64,000 nt of DNA, from the NCBI GenBank assembly GCA_009841605.1, contig VXLM01000054.1, positions 1 to 64,000 on the forward strand. Direction: 5' to 3'. Origin of the DNA: Dehalococcoidia bacterium (GTDB lineage: Bacteria; Chloroflexota; Dehalococcoidia; Lucifugimonadales; VXLM01). Below are positions 17,355 through 25,604 of this stretch, in pieces. Under the pieces are notes generated by a model, which ran no database searches, was not told the origin of the DNA, and saw nothing but the letters and a program-made list of their open reading frames with translations. Within the stretch, counting starts at the first letter, position 1; every line of letters starts with the position of its first letter. Both the position numbers and the translations under genes were made by a program.

Positions 17355-18212
17355 ATGACTGAGACGAACGGCAAGTCTGCATACGGCTGGACATCGAACG
17401 AAATTGCGGAGCGGCTGGGCACGTCGACCATTGTGTTCGAGCGCGACCGAGTGCTGCAGTCGAAGGACATCGAGATGATCGCCGAGCGGGGGATCCGTTA
17501 CATCGAGGTATGCGGTCTCGGCAACCCCGGACACCTCGATGTCGCCGACTCGAAGTACACATCGTGGCTGCGTTCCGAGTGCGAGAGCGCTGGGGTATCC
17601 ATCGTCTCGACCCACTGCCCTGGCTACCTGTTCAACTCGGACGACGAGGACAACCGGAAGAAGGCCGTCGAGCAGGGCGTGGCGGCGGCGAAGAACTCGG
17701 AGGAACTCGGAGCAGGGGTCATGGTGTGCCACTATAGGCCTGAGGAGCAGTCGGAGAAGAGCATTCACGAGATGCTCGACCAGCTCGAAGGCACGTCGAT
17801 CAAGCTGACCATCGAGAACGGGCAGGACCTTGCCGACTACACGGCCTTCGTGGACAAGGTCGGCTCGGACCGGTTCGGGATGGTGGTGGATGTCGGACAC
17901 ACGCGGGACGACGACGAGGTGAACCCGTTCATCAAGGCCGAGCGCGCACGCGAGACAATGGCGCAGTGCGGTCACCGTCTGTTCCACCTGCACCTGCACG
18001 ACTGGGTCGACCGCGACCACTTCTCCCCGCTGGACGGGGAACTCGCGTGGGCGGGTGTGTTCGACGCCTTCAAGGACATCGACTACCAGGGCTACTTCAT
18101 GTTCGAGGCGGCCTATCCCCCGACTCAGCGTGGTGAGGTAGCGCCGGAGTACGTGCTCGACAAGGTGGCGGGATTTCCGCAGGGGTTCGTCGAGAGGTAC
18201 GTGGCTAACTAA
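17355..18212 (+). CDS. Sugar phosphate isomerase/epimerase family (xylose isomerase-like TIM barrel)
   Basis: This 285-residue AP-endonuclease-2-fold protein has strand-end residues typical of the metal site: Glu in IRYIEVCG, His in STHCPGY, Glu in LTIENGQDL, Asp/His in VVDVGHTRDD and His-x-His in LFHLHLHD. A TIM barrel with a divalent metal that isomerises or epimerises sugars, inositols or related polyols is the family expectation. GAGGAG lies before the ATG. A TTGACA at 17274-17279 may belong to its promoter. The substrate is unknown. Confidence 0.85.
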   Translation: MTETNGKSAYGWTSNEIAERLGTSTIVFERDRVLQSKDIEMIAERGIRYIEVCGLGNPGHLDVADSKYTSWLRSECESAGVSIVSTHCPGYLFNSDDEDNRKKAVEQGVAAAKNSEELGAGVMVCHYRPEEQSEKSIHEMLDQLEGTSIKLTIENGQDLADYTAFVDKVGSDRFGMVVDVGHTRDDDEVNPFIKAERARETMAQCGHRLFHLHLHDWVDRDHFSPLDGELAWAGVFDAFKDIDYQGYFMFEAAYPPTQRGEVAPEYVLDKVAGFPQGFVERYVAN

Positions 18213-18340
18213 CTTCGATGTCCGACTGCACTAAAGCAGGTAGTCTTCCTCGAAGCTGATCCTCGCCATAGTCTTTTAACCAGTTCTCCGCCGGATCGAT
18301 GACTATCGTTGCGACTTCTGGTCGTTGACGCGCCAAAGGG

Positions 18341-19081
18341 ATGCTATTCGTGGTCGATTATCTGTTTTCCGAGCCCAGGCTGGCTGAGCTATATGATGCG
18401 TTCTGCGCGGGCAGGGAGGACTTTGACTTCTACCTTCCGCTGGTGCTGTCGGCCAAGAGCGTTCTCGATGTCGGCTGCGGGACGGGCGAACTGTTGCGAT
18501 TGGCCCGGAAAGCGGGCCACACCGGACGGCTGAGCGGGCTTGATCCCGCCGAGGCGATGCTGGAGCAAGCACGAAAGCGGCGGGACATAGAGTGGGTCCA
18601 TGGCGATCTGTCGTCAGTCGATTGGGACCGCGAGTTCGACTTCATCGTCATGACCGGTCATGCCTTCCAGGTATTGGTGGAAGACGCCCAACTGCACATG
18701 TCGCTGGCCGCTATACACTCGGCTCTCACCGAGGACGGTCGCTTCGTGTTCGAGACCCGCAATCCATCGGCTCGCGGCTGGGAGGCGTGGACACCGGATA
18801 ATGCGGTGGAGATTTCGCACGGCGGGAGCGTGGTGCGAATGGCCCACCAGGTGGAGACTCCCGTTGCCGGGGATGTTGTTTCGTTCACCGTTACCTACTC
18901 GAGTCCGAGCTGGGATAAGCCACTGATCAGCCGGAGCACGTTGAGGTTCCTAGATGCGGCCTCGTTGTCTGGGTTCCTGTCCGGTGCCAAGCTGACAATC
19001 GAGGAACAGTTCGGGGACTGGGACAGGCACCCACTGACGGATACGAGTCCTGAGATCATCACCGTCGCACGGCGTGGGTGA
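18341..19081 (+). CDS. Class I SAM-dependent methyltransferase
   Basis: This 246-residue methyltransferase has motif I VLDVGCGTGEL near residues 42-52. The acidic post-I residue is in LSGLDPAEAML. Motif II is FDFIVMTGHAFQ, and the motif III-like segment is ALTEDGRFVFE. The C-terminal half adds an antiparallel sheet, as in small-molecule methyltransferases of the UbiE/Methyltransf_25 type. The gene stands alone between the isomerase and the FAD oxidase. Substrate unknown. Confidence 0.87.
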   Translation: MLFVVDYLFSEPRLAELYDAFCAGREDFDFYLPLVLSAKSVLDVGCGTGELLRLARKAGHTGRLSGLDPAEAMLEQARKRRDIEWVHGDLSSVDWDREFDFIVMTGHAFQVLVEDAQLHMSLAAIHSALTEDGRFVFETRNPSARGWEAWTPDNAVEISHGGSVVRMAHQVETPVAGDVVSFTVTYSSPSWDKPLISRSTLRFLDAASLSGFLSGAKLTIEEQFGDWDRHPLTDTSPEIITVARRG

Positions 19082-19212
19082 ATGCGGCGCTGGTGAAGCC
19101 TCGCGGCCAGTCGCAGAGCGCCGTTATCAAAGAAACTGGAAGGCATCAGCAGCCCCTTTATTGGTGGTGTACACTGCCTGCCGTATCACTACCCATTTTC
19201 AGGTGAGCGGTT

Positions 19213-20406
19213 ATGAACGTTGGAATCATCGGCGGAGGCGTGTTTGGGCTGGCGGCGGCGATTGAACTGCGCGAGCGTGGGCATAGTGTGACGGTATTCG
19301 ACCAGGGGCGGGTGCCCTACGAGAATGCGACCTCGACCGACGTGGCGAAGGGCATCCGGCGGACGTGGTATGGAGACGGCGGGCCATACGTGGAGCTCGT
19401 TGAACGGGCGGCCGTGCAGTGGAGGGAGTGGGAACGGCGGACGGGAGAGTTCCTGTACCACCGGACGGGCGGCATGAAGATCATGCGCGGTTTCGAGCCG
19501 GGCAACGTCATGTACGAGAACTGGCGCTATCTGCAGAGCCGGGGATCCGATCTGACGATCATGACGGCCAAAGAAGGGCGAAAGCGCTACCCGCAGTTCG
19601 TGATCGACGACGACGAGGTGTGCGTACTCGACGACTGGGCGGGGTATATCGAGAGCGAGCGAGCAGTGGCGATGATGGCGGGGATTGCGCGCGATGACGG
19701 CGTCGAGGTGCGCGAGGAGTCGCTCGTGACGGGCATCGACGAGACGGCAGACGGCGTCAGGGTTCACGTTGAGGGCGTCGGCGCGTCGGAGTTCGACCGG
19801 GTCGTCGTGGCGGGAGGTGTGTGGAGCGGAAGGCTCGTGCCGGAAGTCGGAAAGAATCTCTTGGTGACGTTGCGCGAGATGATAATGATCGAGGTCGAGG
19901 AACCGGAGAAGTTTGCGCGCGGGCGGTTCCCTGTATGGTCGGACGATCCCGACGTGAACGGATGGTACGGCTTTCCCCTACTCCGCGAGGGGTACGTGAA
20001 GGTTGCCATCGAGGGGATTGGCGAGATCGTGGACCCGGACATCGACCGTGCGGGATCGCAGGAGTTTCGGGATGAGGCCATGGAGTACCTGCGGTGGCGC
20101 ATACCTGATATCGGACGGGGCCGCGTGGCGGACGTTCGTGCCTGTCTCTACTGCGCCACACCTGACGACCACTTCATCATCGACCACGCCCCCGGCCCTG
20201 ATCGGGTCATCGTAGCAACGGGCGGAAGCGGTCACGGGTTCAAGTTCGGCGGGTCGCTCGGAGCGGTCATAGCCGACGCGGTGGAGGATGCGTCGAACCC
20301 GCTGGGCGACTGGTTCCGCATAGGAGACCGGTTCGAGGGTCTGGCAGACCAGACGCGCTCGGTGACGGAGTCACGCGGGTATGCGCTGACGCAGGCGGAG
20401 GGGTGA
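19213..20406 (+). CDS. FAD-dependent amine/amino-acid oxidase (DAO family, sarcosine oxidase-like)
   Basis: The protein has 397 residues. The N-terminal FAD dinucleotide motif VGIIGGGVFGLAAA starts at residue 3, with the ribose-binding acidic residue at the end of the next strand (VTVFDQG). Near the end, IVATGGSGHGFKFGGSLG is the second FAD-contact motif typical of monomeric sarcosine oxidase and N-methyl amino acid oxidases, and a Cys in RACLYCATPDDHF occupies the position that often holds covalent FAD in that group. It probably oxidises an N-methylated or secondary amine. ATG at 19213 is close to a short AGGTGAG. Confidence 0.87.
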   Translation: MNVGIIGGGVFGLAAAIELRERGHSVTVFDQGRVPYENATSTDVAKGIRRTWYGDGGPYVELVERAAVQWREWERRTGEFLYHRTGGMKIMRGFEPGNVMYENWRYLQSRGSDLTIMTAKEGRKRYPQFVIDDDEVCVLDDWAGYIESERAVAMMAGIARDDGVEVREESLVTGIDETADGVRVHVEGVGASEFDRVVVAGGVWSGRLVPEVGKNLLVTLREMIMIEVEEPEKFARGRFPVWSDDPDVNGWYGFPLLREGYVKVAIEGIGEIVDPDIDRAGSQEFRDEAMEYLRWRIPDIGRGRVADVRACLYCATPDDHFIIDHAPGPDRVIVATGGSGHGFKFGGSLGAVIADAVEDASNPLGDWFRIGDRFEGLADQTRSVTESRGYALTQAEG

Positions 20407-20453
20407 GCTTCCACTCGGCTACGCCCTACTAGGCCAACAAACTCGCCTAGCTG

Positions 20454-21338
20454 CTACCCCTGCTCCTCCCGTAGGGAACGAAACCGCGGCGTCCAACCCC
20501 ACTGCTCTCTACCTACGAGGTAGTCTCTGGTGTGCTCCGGCTGGTCGGCGAGGAACTCGGGGCTGGGTTCCTGACCGTTGTCGGCCTTGAACATGGGAGG
20601 GGTGTAGCCGGTGATGATGATGGTGCGCTCGCGGTCGCTGCGGATCTGGCCGGTGGCGTGGATAAGCGACTCGGCGAAGAGGACGGTGGAACCGGCGGGG
20701 GCGACGACCTGGTGGATGAGGGAGCGATCCTCGTAGGCACAGGCGACGATGTCTTCCATCGGGAGGGCGATCTTGTGGCTGCCTGCGATGACGACCGTTC
20801 CGCCGTCGTCGGGGCCTAGCTCGGTGAGGTTGGTGAGCGTCTTCACGAAGTTGCTGTGGAACAGTCCGTTGCCGGTGTAGGTGCCGTGGGGCGGTCGCGT
20901 GCCGAAGTGGAAGTTGTATTTGGGTTCGGGGTCGGCGTAGGTGTCGGGGTCGCGGGAGTTTATGATGGCCTCGGACTCGGAGAGTCTCACGACTCCGCCG
21001 ACGACCTCCTCGGCCATGCCGACGAGGCGAGGGTTGGTAACGTAGGCGAGAATGGCCGGGTCAGCCTCGAGGACGTGGGCGAAGTGCATGTTGGTCGGCG
21101 AGTAGCCGGAGACACGGCAGTTTCGGATGGTCGTGCCGGTCGGGTCGCCGGTAGCCTCGAACTCACGCTTGAGGTTCTGGAGGGCATCGAGCACCGCCGA
21201 CGTTTCGTCAGGGGTGAGCGTGTTTTCGACCACGACGTACCCGAAGACATCGAAGTGGTAACGCTGGGCGCGCGTGAGGGCTGGGAACGGCCGTCGGAAG
21301 GAGTCTGTGCCGTTGGTGGTCATAACCTCTGCTTCCAT
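20454..21338 (-). CDS. Phytanoyl-CoA dioxygenase (PhyH) family protein
   Basis: This 294-residue Fe(II)/2-oxoglutarate oxygenase has a double-stranded beta-helix core. The likely iron-binding His-x-Asp region is around FHFGTRPPHG to LFHSNF, the distal His is in LIHATGQIRSD, and the following Arg (SDRERT) would bind 2-oxoglutarate. The N-terminal HFDVFGYVVVEN segment is a PhyH hallmark. A start at the internal Met 15 bases later is possible. Members hydroxylate fatty acyl-CoAs, small organics and natural products; many paralogues occur in oligotrophic marine bacteria. Substrate unknown. Confidence 0.87.
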   Translation of the reverse strand: MEAEVMTTNGTDSFRRPFPALTRAQRYHFDVFGYVVVENTLTPDETSAVLDALQNLKREFEATGDPTGTTIRNCRVSGYSPTNMHFAHVLEADPAILAYVTNPRLVGMAEEVVGGVVRLSESEAIINSRDPDTYADPEPKYNFHFGTRPPHGTYTGNGLFHSNFVKTLTNLTELGPDDGGTVVIAGSHKIALPMEDIVACAYEDRSLIHQVVAPAGSTVLFAESLIHATGQIRSDRERTIIITGYTPPMFKADNGQEPSPEFLADQPEHTRDYLVGREQWGWTPRFRSLREEQG

Positions 21339-21424
21339 GCTCGCACACTATCACCAGAGGGGTGGACGGTCAACGTCGTATCTCTCCAACCCAATGTGTT
21401 GGCGGTTTACTGATGCTATCGCAT

Positions 21425-21434
21425 ATGATATCAT
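21425..21434. promoter_or_regulatory. Palindrome upstream of hicAB
   Basis: The perfect palindrome ATGATATCAT lies about 35 bp before the HicA start. HicAB modules repress themselves through such sites, so this is a candidate operator. No direct evidence beyond position and symmetry. Confidence 0.4.
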
Positions 21435-21470
21435 TTAGAGCAGAATATTAATGAAAATCGTAGGTTGCGG

Positions 21471-21710
21471 GTGCCAAACAGTAAACTCCTTGCAAGGCTC
21501 AAGAACAGTCAACGAAACGTCTCATATCGGGAACTGCGCAGTCTGTTGGAGAGTTACGGTTTCGTTTTGTCGAGGTCGAGGGGAAGCCATCGTGTCTTTG
21601 GGTATCCGGGGTCTCCTATAAAGCTCACTGTCGTGGAAAGTGATGAAGTGCGTCCGGTATACGTGCGTACCGCCATACAGAAGATCGAAGAAGCAGTGTC
21701 GTTGAGATGA
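21471..21710 (+). CDS. hicA: HicA-type mRNA interferase toxin
   Basis: This 79-residue HicA protein has a dsRBD-like fold. The catalytic His is in RSRGSHRVFGYPG near residue 42, and the preceding YRELRSLLESYGF helix is typical of the longer-N-terminus HicA group. GTG at 21471 is preferred; TTG at 21465 is an alternative and would add two residues. It is followed 37 bp later by the HicB gene, the toxin-first order. HicA cleaves mRNA and tmRNA until neutralised by HicB. Confidence 0.85.
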   Translation: MPNSKLLARLKNSQRNVSYRELRSLLESYGFVLSRSRGSHRVFGYPGSPIKLTVVESDEVRPVYVRTAIQKIEEAVSLR

Positions 21711-21747
21711 GCCACGACTATGTGTCGTTCGCTGAAAGGGGGAGGTA

Positions 21748-22218
21748 GTGCCTAGTAAGTCTTTGGAATACTATCTGGGACTGGACTACCCCGTGGAGTT
21801 GACGCATGAATCGGATGACGGGGGTTATTGGGCAACCGAGATCATCGATCTTCCCGGCTGCGTTTCCCATGGTGACACTCCCGAAGAGGCCATTGAAAAC
21901 TTGAACGAGGCCAAGAGGCTTTGGATCGAGGATCATCTGGCAAACGGATATGACGTGCCTGAGCCCGCAGACGCGAGAGGGTTTAGTGGGCGCGTTCTGC
22001 TCCGACTGCCCAAGTCGGTTCACTACCGCCTCTCGCGGGACGCCGCCCGAGAAGGAATCAGCTTGAATTCTCACCTTGTCAGGCTGCTTGTCGAAGCCTC
22101 CGCAACTAGGGCCGCACTCGACGCGCTCAGCGAGTCCGTTGAGGAACATCGGACGCGGATCGTCGCGCTCGAAAACCGATTGGGAGAACGCGAACCGATT
22201 ACGGCAGGCGCTGACTGA
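21748..22218 (+). CDS. hicB: HicB-type antitoxin with ribbon-helix-helix and coiled-coil tail
   Basis: This 156-residue protein has an N-terminal partial RNase H-like HicB fold (DDGGYWATEIIDLPGCVSHGDTPEEA, residues 24-49). A ribbon-helix-helix DNA-binding segment (GRVLLRLPKSVHYRLSRDA) follows near residues 75-93, then a C-terminal helix likely to form a coiled coil. It starts at GTG with GGGGGAGG before it. It should bind and block the HicA toxin and repress the operon, perhaps through the palindrome at 21425. It is longer than most HicB proteins because of the C-terminal helix. Confidence 0.88.
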   Translation: MPSKSLEYYLGLDYPVELTHESDDGGYWATEIIDLPGCVSHGDTPEEAIENLNEAKRLWIEDHLANGYDVPEPADARGFSGRVLLRLPKSVHYRLSRDAAREGISLNSHLVRLLVEASATRAALDALSESVEEHRTRIVALENRLGEREPITAGAD

Positions 22219-22251
22219 AATCAGGGAGGATTTACCCTGCGTCTTCCACGT

Positions 22252-23454
22252 CTATCCCACGATCTGGCGGAAGACCCGGAGGTAGTTTAGGCCGAGGAGC
22301 TTGCGGAGCTCGTCCTCGTTGAAGCCGCGCTTGGCGAGGGCCATGGTGAGGAGGGGCCAGTCGGCGAAGGTCTGGTAGTCGACGTTGTGGTACTCGTCGT
22401 GGACGCGGTGCTCCCGGCGGAAGCCGCTCCAGTCGAACGCCCCGTGCGGAAGGTCCGGCATGTCGTCGGGATACTCGACAAGAGAGCCGGTCTGGCCCCC
22501 TGGCCCGCACTTGTCGTTGCCGATGCCGACGTGGTCGAGGCCCATGACGTTGACGAGGTGGACGACGTGGTCTACGAAGTGGTCGAGGGTCGCGGCGGTC
22601 GACTCGTCCTGCACGAAACCCGGAACGATGGTCACGCCGAAGAAGCCGTCCTGGTCGGCGATGGCCTTGGCGAGCTCGTCGCTCTTGGCGCGGTCGTGGT
22701 AAGTGACGGCCTTCGCGTTGGAGTGACTGACTATTACAGGGGCCGTGGACAGTTCAATGGCGTCCCAGCCGACAGCCTCGCTGCAGTGGCTGACGTCGAC
22801 GATCATGTTGAGCTCGTTGAGGCGCTCGACGACGGTTCGACCGAAGTAGGTGACGCCGCTGGCGTTGTGCTCGGTGCAGCCGTCGCCAACGAGGTTGCGA
22901 AGATTGTAGGTAAGCTGGACCTGGCGGAGTCCGAGATTGTAGAACAGGTCGATCCGGTCAATGTCGGTGCCGAAGGGAATGGTGTCCTGAAAGTCGATGA
23001 TGACGCCGTGCTTGCCCTCGCGGTAGACCCGCTCGATATCGTCCGCTGTCAGGATGAGGGCGACCTCGCCGCCGAGTACGTCGATCATCGAGCGCGCCTC
23101 GGCGATGCGCTTGACGGCGGCCTCGAAAGCTACCTCTATGCGGTTCCCGGCGATGTAGGTACCGGCGCCGATCGTCACGCCGGACGTCTTCCACAGGCCG
23201 ACGTAGTCCTTCACGGCCTCGGGGTTGGTCTGCACCTCACGGGCGGCCATGCGGGCCAAGCGATTGCCGGCTATTCCCCGATCAACGCCCCGCTCATGCA
23301 TCTCGGCGAGGGCGGCGCGCATGTTGTCGTTGAAGAGGAATCCGCTCGTGGCGGGCGGCTGCTGCGCGTCGATGACGAGGGCCTCGTAGTGAAGCTCGCG
23401 GGCCTCGGCGGGCGTGAGCGACGGTGGCCGGATGGGGTCTCGGACGGATGGCAT
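22252..23454 (-). CDS. Membrane (renal) dipeptidase family M19
   Basis: This 400-residue zinc-dependent dipeptidase is of the amidohydrolase fold. Expected ligands are visible: the initial metal site appears as VIDAQQ (Asp-Ala-Gln in place of the usual His-x-Asp), the bridging Glu is in VIIDFQ/GEVALIL, and His occurs in IVDVSHCSEA and VIVSHSNAKAV. The first metal site therefore looks altered, and activity may differ from a true dipeptidase. No signal peptide is seen. It is divergent from the Gfo/Idh gene across a 112-bp shared promoter region. Confidence 0.85.
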   Translation of the reverse strand: MPSVRDPIRPPSLTPAEARELHYEALVIDAQQPPATSGFLFNDNMRAALAEMHERGVDRGIAGNRLARMAAREVQTNPEAVKDYVGLWKTSGVTIGAGTYIAGNRIEVAFEAAVKRIAEARSMIDVLGGEVALILTADDIERVYREGKHGVIIDFQDTIPFGTDIDRIDLFYNLGLRQVQLTYNLRNLVGDGCTEHNASGVTYFGRTVVERLNELNMIVDVSHCSEAVGWDAIELSTAPVIVSHSNAKAVTYHDRAKSDELAKAIADQDGFFGVTIVPGFVQDESTAATLDHFVDHVVHLVNVMGLDHVGIGNDKCGPGGQTGSLVEYPDDMPDLPHGAFDWSGFRREHRVHDEYHNVDYQTFADWPLLTMALAKRGFNEDELRKLLGLNYLRVFRQIVG

Positions 23455-23566
23455 GGGAACTCCTTCGGAAACGTGTTGCGTGATGATACCAAAACAACTC
23501 GGCAGATTCTCTGTCTCGCGTGTCGTTCGCGTATAATCGGCTGAAACTCCGTAGGGGGCCTGAGCG

Positions 23567-24736
23567 ATGAAGACATACAGGGTTGCAATTCTGGGCTGCA
23601 GGGGACGCGGAGGGGCGGCGGGCCGGGCCTATCACGCTCACCCGCGGACGGAGGTGGTCGGACTGTGCGACTTGGTAAAGGAGCGCGTAGACACACTCGG
23701 AGACGAGCTGGGTGTCAACGCAAGGTACGACGACCTCGACACGATGATCGTTGAGACACAGCCGGATATCGTCGCGATTCCGACGGGAACGGAGTTTCAC
23801 TATCCCCTCTCGATGCGGGTTCTGGAGCACGGAGTCCACATTGAGGTTGAGAAGCCGATCTGCGTCGAGCTGAACCAGGCTGACGACGTGTTGGCGAAGG
23901 CGTCCGAGAAGGGCGTTCGGGTCGCGGTGCACCACCAGTCGCGCTCGGGAGGGGCGATGCGCGCAATACATCGGGCGATTGCGGACGGTCGCATTGGCAA
24001 GGTGCGGCACATCAATAGCAGCGGCAAGGGCTACTATGGCGGATACGGGCTGCTAAACATAGGAACGCACACGTTGAACTCGATGATGAAGCTGACCGGC
24101 CACTGCCGGAGGGTATACGCAACGGCGAGGACGGACGGGCGTCCGATAGCTCCAGAAGACGTGGTGCCCTCTCCCAGTGGAATGGGGACATTGGCCGGCG
24201 AGTCGATCAGCGCGCACATGGAGTTTGACGGCGGCGTGACGGCGACGCTCCTGCAGCAGAGGATGCCCGTTGTGGACAAGGCAGGGCACGTGCTGGAGAT
24301 TCTCGGCACAAACGGTCGGGCGATCTTCAATACAACAGAGGGCGCGTGGCTGTTGGAGAGTGCGGCGTCGCTGCCAGACGGTGAGCATGATAGATGGCAG
24401 CGACTTGAAGCCGAAGCGCCGGATAGCTACGACCCCAAGAGCAAGGGAGCGCTGGACGACTACTGGTTCGTCGAGGAATTCGTTGACGCCCTCGACGAGG
24501 GACGCGATCACGAGTCAAGCGGAGTTGAAGGGACGCACGTCTTGGAAATCATCATGGGTATCTTCGAGTCTGCGGCGTATGTGCGTCCGGTCGACCTTCC
24601 GCAGGCTGAGAGAGACCATCCTCTGCTCCGCTGGCGGCGTGAAAACGGGCTTGGCGACCCTGATCCGATGCCGCGTCCGTACTACGACTGGCTGGAGGCC
24701 GAAGACGCGCGACTGGGACGAGGAACGCGGGCCTAG
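23567..24736 (+). CDS. Gfo/Idh/MocA-family oxidoreductase
   Basis: This 389-residue NAD(P)-dependent oxidoreductase has an N-terminal Rossmann domain with AILGCRGRGGAAG and the EKPI motif (HIEVEKPICVE near residues 102-112). The C-terminal alpha/beta domain has GTHTLNSMM, where the family's catalytic His lies. It likely oxidises a sugar, inositol or similar substrate. A TATAAT at 23532-23537 is a plausible -10 box. Its stop overlaps the stop of the convergent gene downstream by 3 bp. Confidence 0.87.
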   Translation: MKTYRVAILGCRGRGGAAGRAYHAHPRTEVVGLCDLVKERVDTLGDELGVNARYDDLDTMIVETQPDIVAIPTGTEFHYPLSMRVLEHGVHIEVEKPICVELNQADDVLAKASEKGVRVAVHHQSRSGGAMRAIHRAIADGRIGKVRHINSSGKGYYGGYGLLNIGTHTLNSMMKLTGHCRRVYATARTDGRPIAPEDVVPSPSGMGTLAGESISAHMEFDGGVTATLLQQRMPVVDKAGHVLEILGTNGRAIFNTTEGAWLLESAASLPDGEHDRWQRLEAEAPDSYDPKSKGALDDYWFVEEFVDALDEGRDHESSGVEGTHVLEIIMGIFESAAYVRPVDLPQAERDHPLLRWRRENGLGDPDPMPRPYYDWLEAEDARLGRGTRA

Positions 24737-25386
24737 CTCGCGGTCTCGCCGCCGTTCGCGGGAGCATTCGCTCCTTGCAGGACGCGGTCAGACCAGTCAC
24801 CTACGCGCGCGTCGAACGTCCGGCGGGCGCGGTACTCGGCCTCGGCGATGCTCGCCCACACTTGAAGCGCGTCCCATTGGTCCATGATCTTGAAGAGGGC
24901 CGACATGGCCTCAGGGCCTACGAACTGCGGCCACGAGATGTCCTCCCACCACAGCACTGGAGCAACGTGCTGGGGCGAGTCGATGATCCCGAGGTCCATC
25001 GGTATTTGGAAGGCATCGCCAACGAGTTTGGGGAACCCGTTAGCGTATGAGGGCCAAGCCTCTCTTGGAAGGATGTCGCGGGCGAACTTGGTGTGGTTGG
25101 GATTGTCGATGGAGACGTAGACCACCTGGTTCGGGCTGTGGATGAGCATAACATTGGAGATGCCCGTCCAGTCGTAGCCGTTCGGGTATTCATCCAGCAA
25201 CTCGTCCCGGAGCGAGTCGAGATCGAGTTCGTCGTCCGACTCGTCAATGAAGGGCGAATCGGTCGTTGAGGCGCTGGCAATATCGTCGAGGAACGTGCCT
25301 CGCGCCCAGTCGCCGAACTCGCGTAAGGCGTTAACAGCACGATTCCCGATATCGGGCTCAAGCTTCAACGTGTGCTGATAGCCCAC
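24733..25386 (-). CDS. Hypothetical protein, acidic, no recognised family
   Basis: This protein of 217 residues is read from GTG 25386, chosen because GGAGG lies ten bases before it; an ATG at 25536 would add 50 poorly protein-like residues and run through the A+T-rich promoter region. The sequence is acidic, with an Asp/Glu-rich segment near residues 45-65, and rich in Trp toward the end (LWWEDISWPQF). No signal peptide or membrane segment is seen. It may be an SMI1/KNR4-like or immunity-type cytoplasmic protein from its composition, but that is only a guess. Confidence 0.6.
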   Translation of the reverse strand: MGYQHTLKLEPDIGNRAVNALREFGDWARGTFLDDIASASTTDSPFIDESDDELDLDSLRDELLDEYPNGYDWTGISNVMLIHSPNQVVYVSIDNPNHTKFARDILPREAWPSYANGFPKLVGDAFQIPMDLGIIDSPQHVAPVLWWEDISWPQFVGPEAMSALFKIMDQWDALQVWASIAEAEYRARRTFDARVGDWSDRVLQGANAPANGGETAS

Positions 25387-25441
25387 CTCTGGGAGTCCTC
25401 CGCAGAATGGTCGGAGGCTATAGTACCCCAAAGTGTAAGGC

Positions 25442-25470
25442 TTGGCTATACCCCCTCCACTATATATTGT
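25442..25470 (+). promoter_or_regulatory. Possible valS promoter
   Basis: TTGGCT at 25442-25447 and TATTGT at 25465-25470 are 17 bp apart within an A+T-rich patch (CACTATATATTGTGG). This is the only promoter-like patch before valS and would give a leader of about 130 bases. Confidence 0.35.
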
Positions 25471-25507
25471 GGCGTTATCAACACTTCCGAGATGCTTCGA
25501 ACGCATG

Positions 25508-25591
25508 AATCGGCACTGATATGGTTGGATAGTCACCGATTGGGTGGTACAGTTACCTGCAAGTGACGAAGGGGGCGAACGCTCCCATTTT
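25508..25591 (+). promoter_or_regulatory. Structured valS leader with T-box-like motif and terminator hairpin
   Basis: Three elements follow one another before valS. A stem pairs AATCGG (25508-25513) with CCGATT (25536-25541). Directly after it lies GGGTGGTAC (25542-25550), matching the centre of the T-box consensus. Then GGGGGC (25571-25576) pairs with GCTCCC (25581-25586), followed by four T. T-box leaders regulate aminoacyl-tRNA synthetase genes by sensing uncharged tRNA. The leader is too short for a classical T-box with full stem I, so this remains a hypothesis. Confidence 0.35.
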
Positions 25592-25604
25592 GGGGTGGAT
25601 TCTC

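Noticed and set aside
22387..23544. Long open frame of 385 codons on the plus strand
   Set aside because: It lies entirely antisense to the M19 dipeptidase gene, which has clear family motifs. High G+C codon bias makes long antisense frames common here.
24733..25536. Longer form of the 24733 gene starting at ATG 25536
   Set aside because: It would run through the A+T-rich promoter-like patch and the valS leader. GTG 25386 has GGAGG at a good distance.
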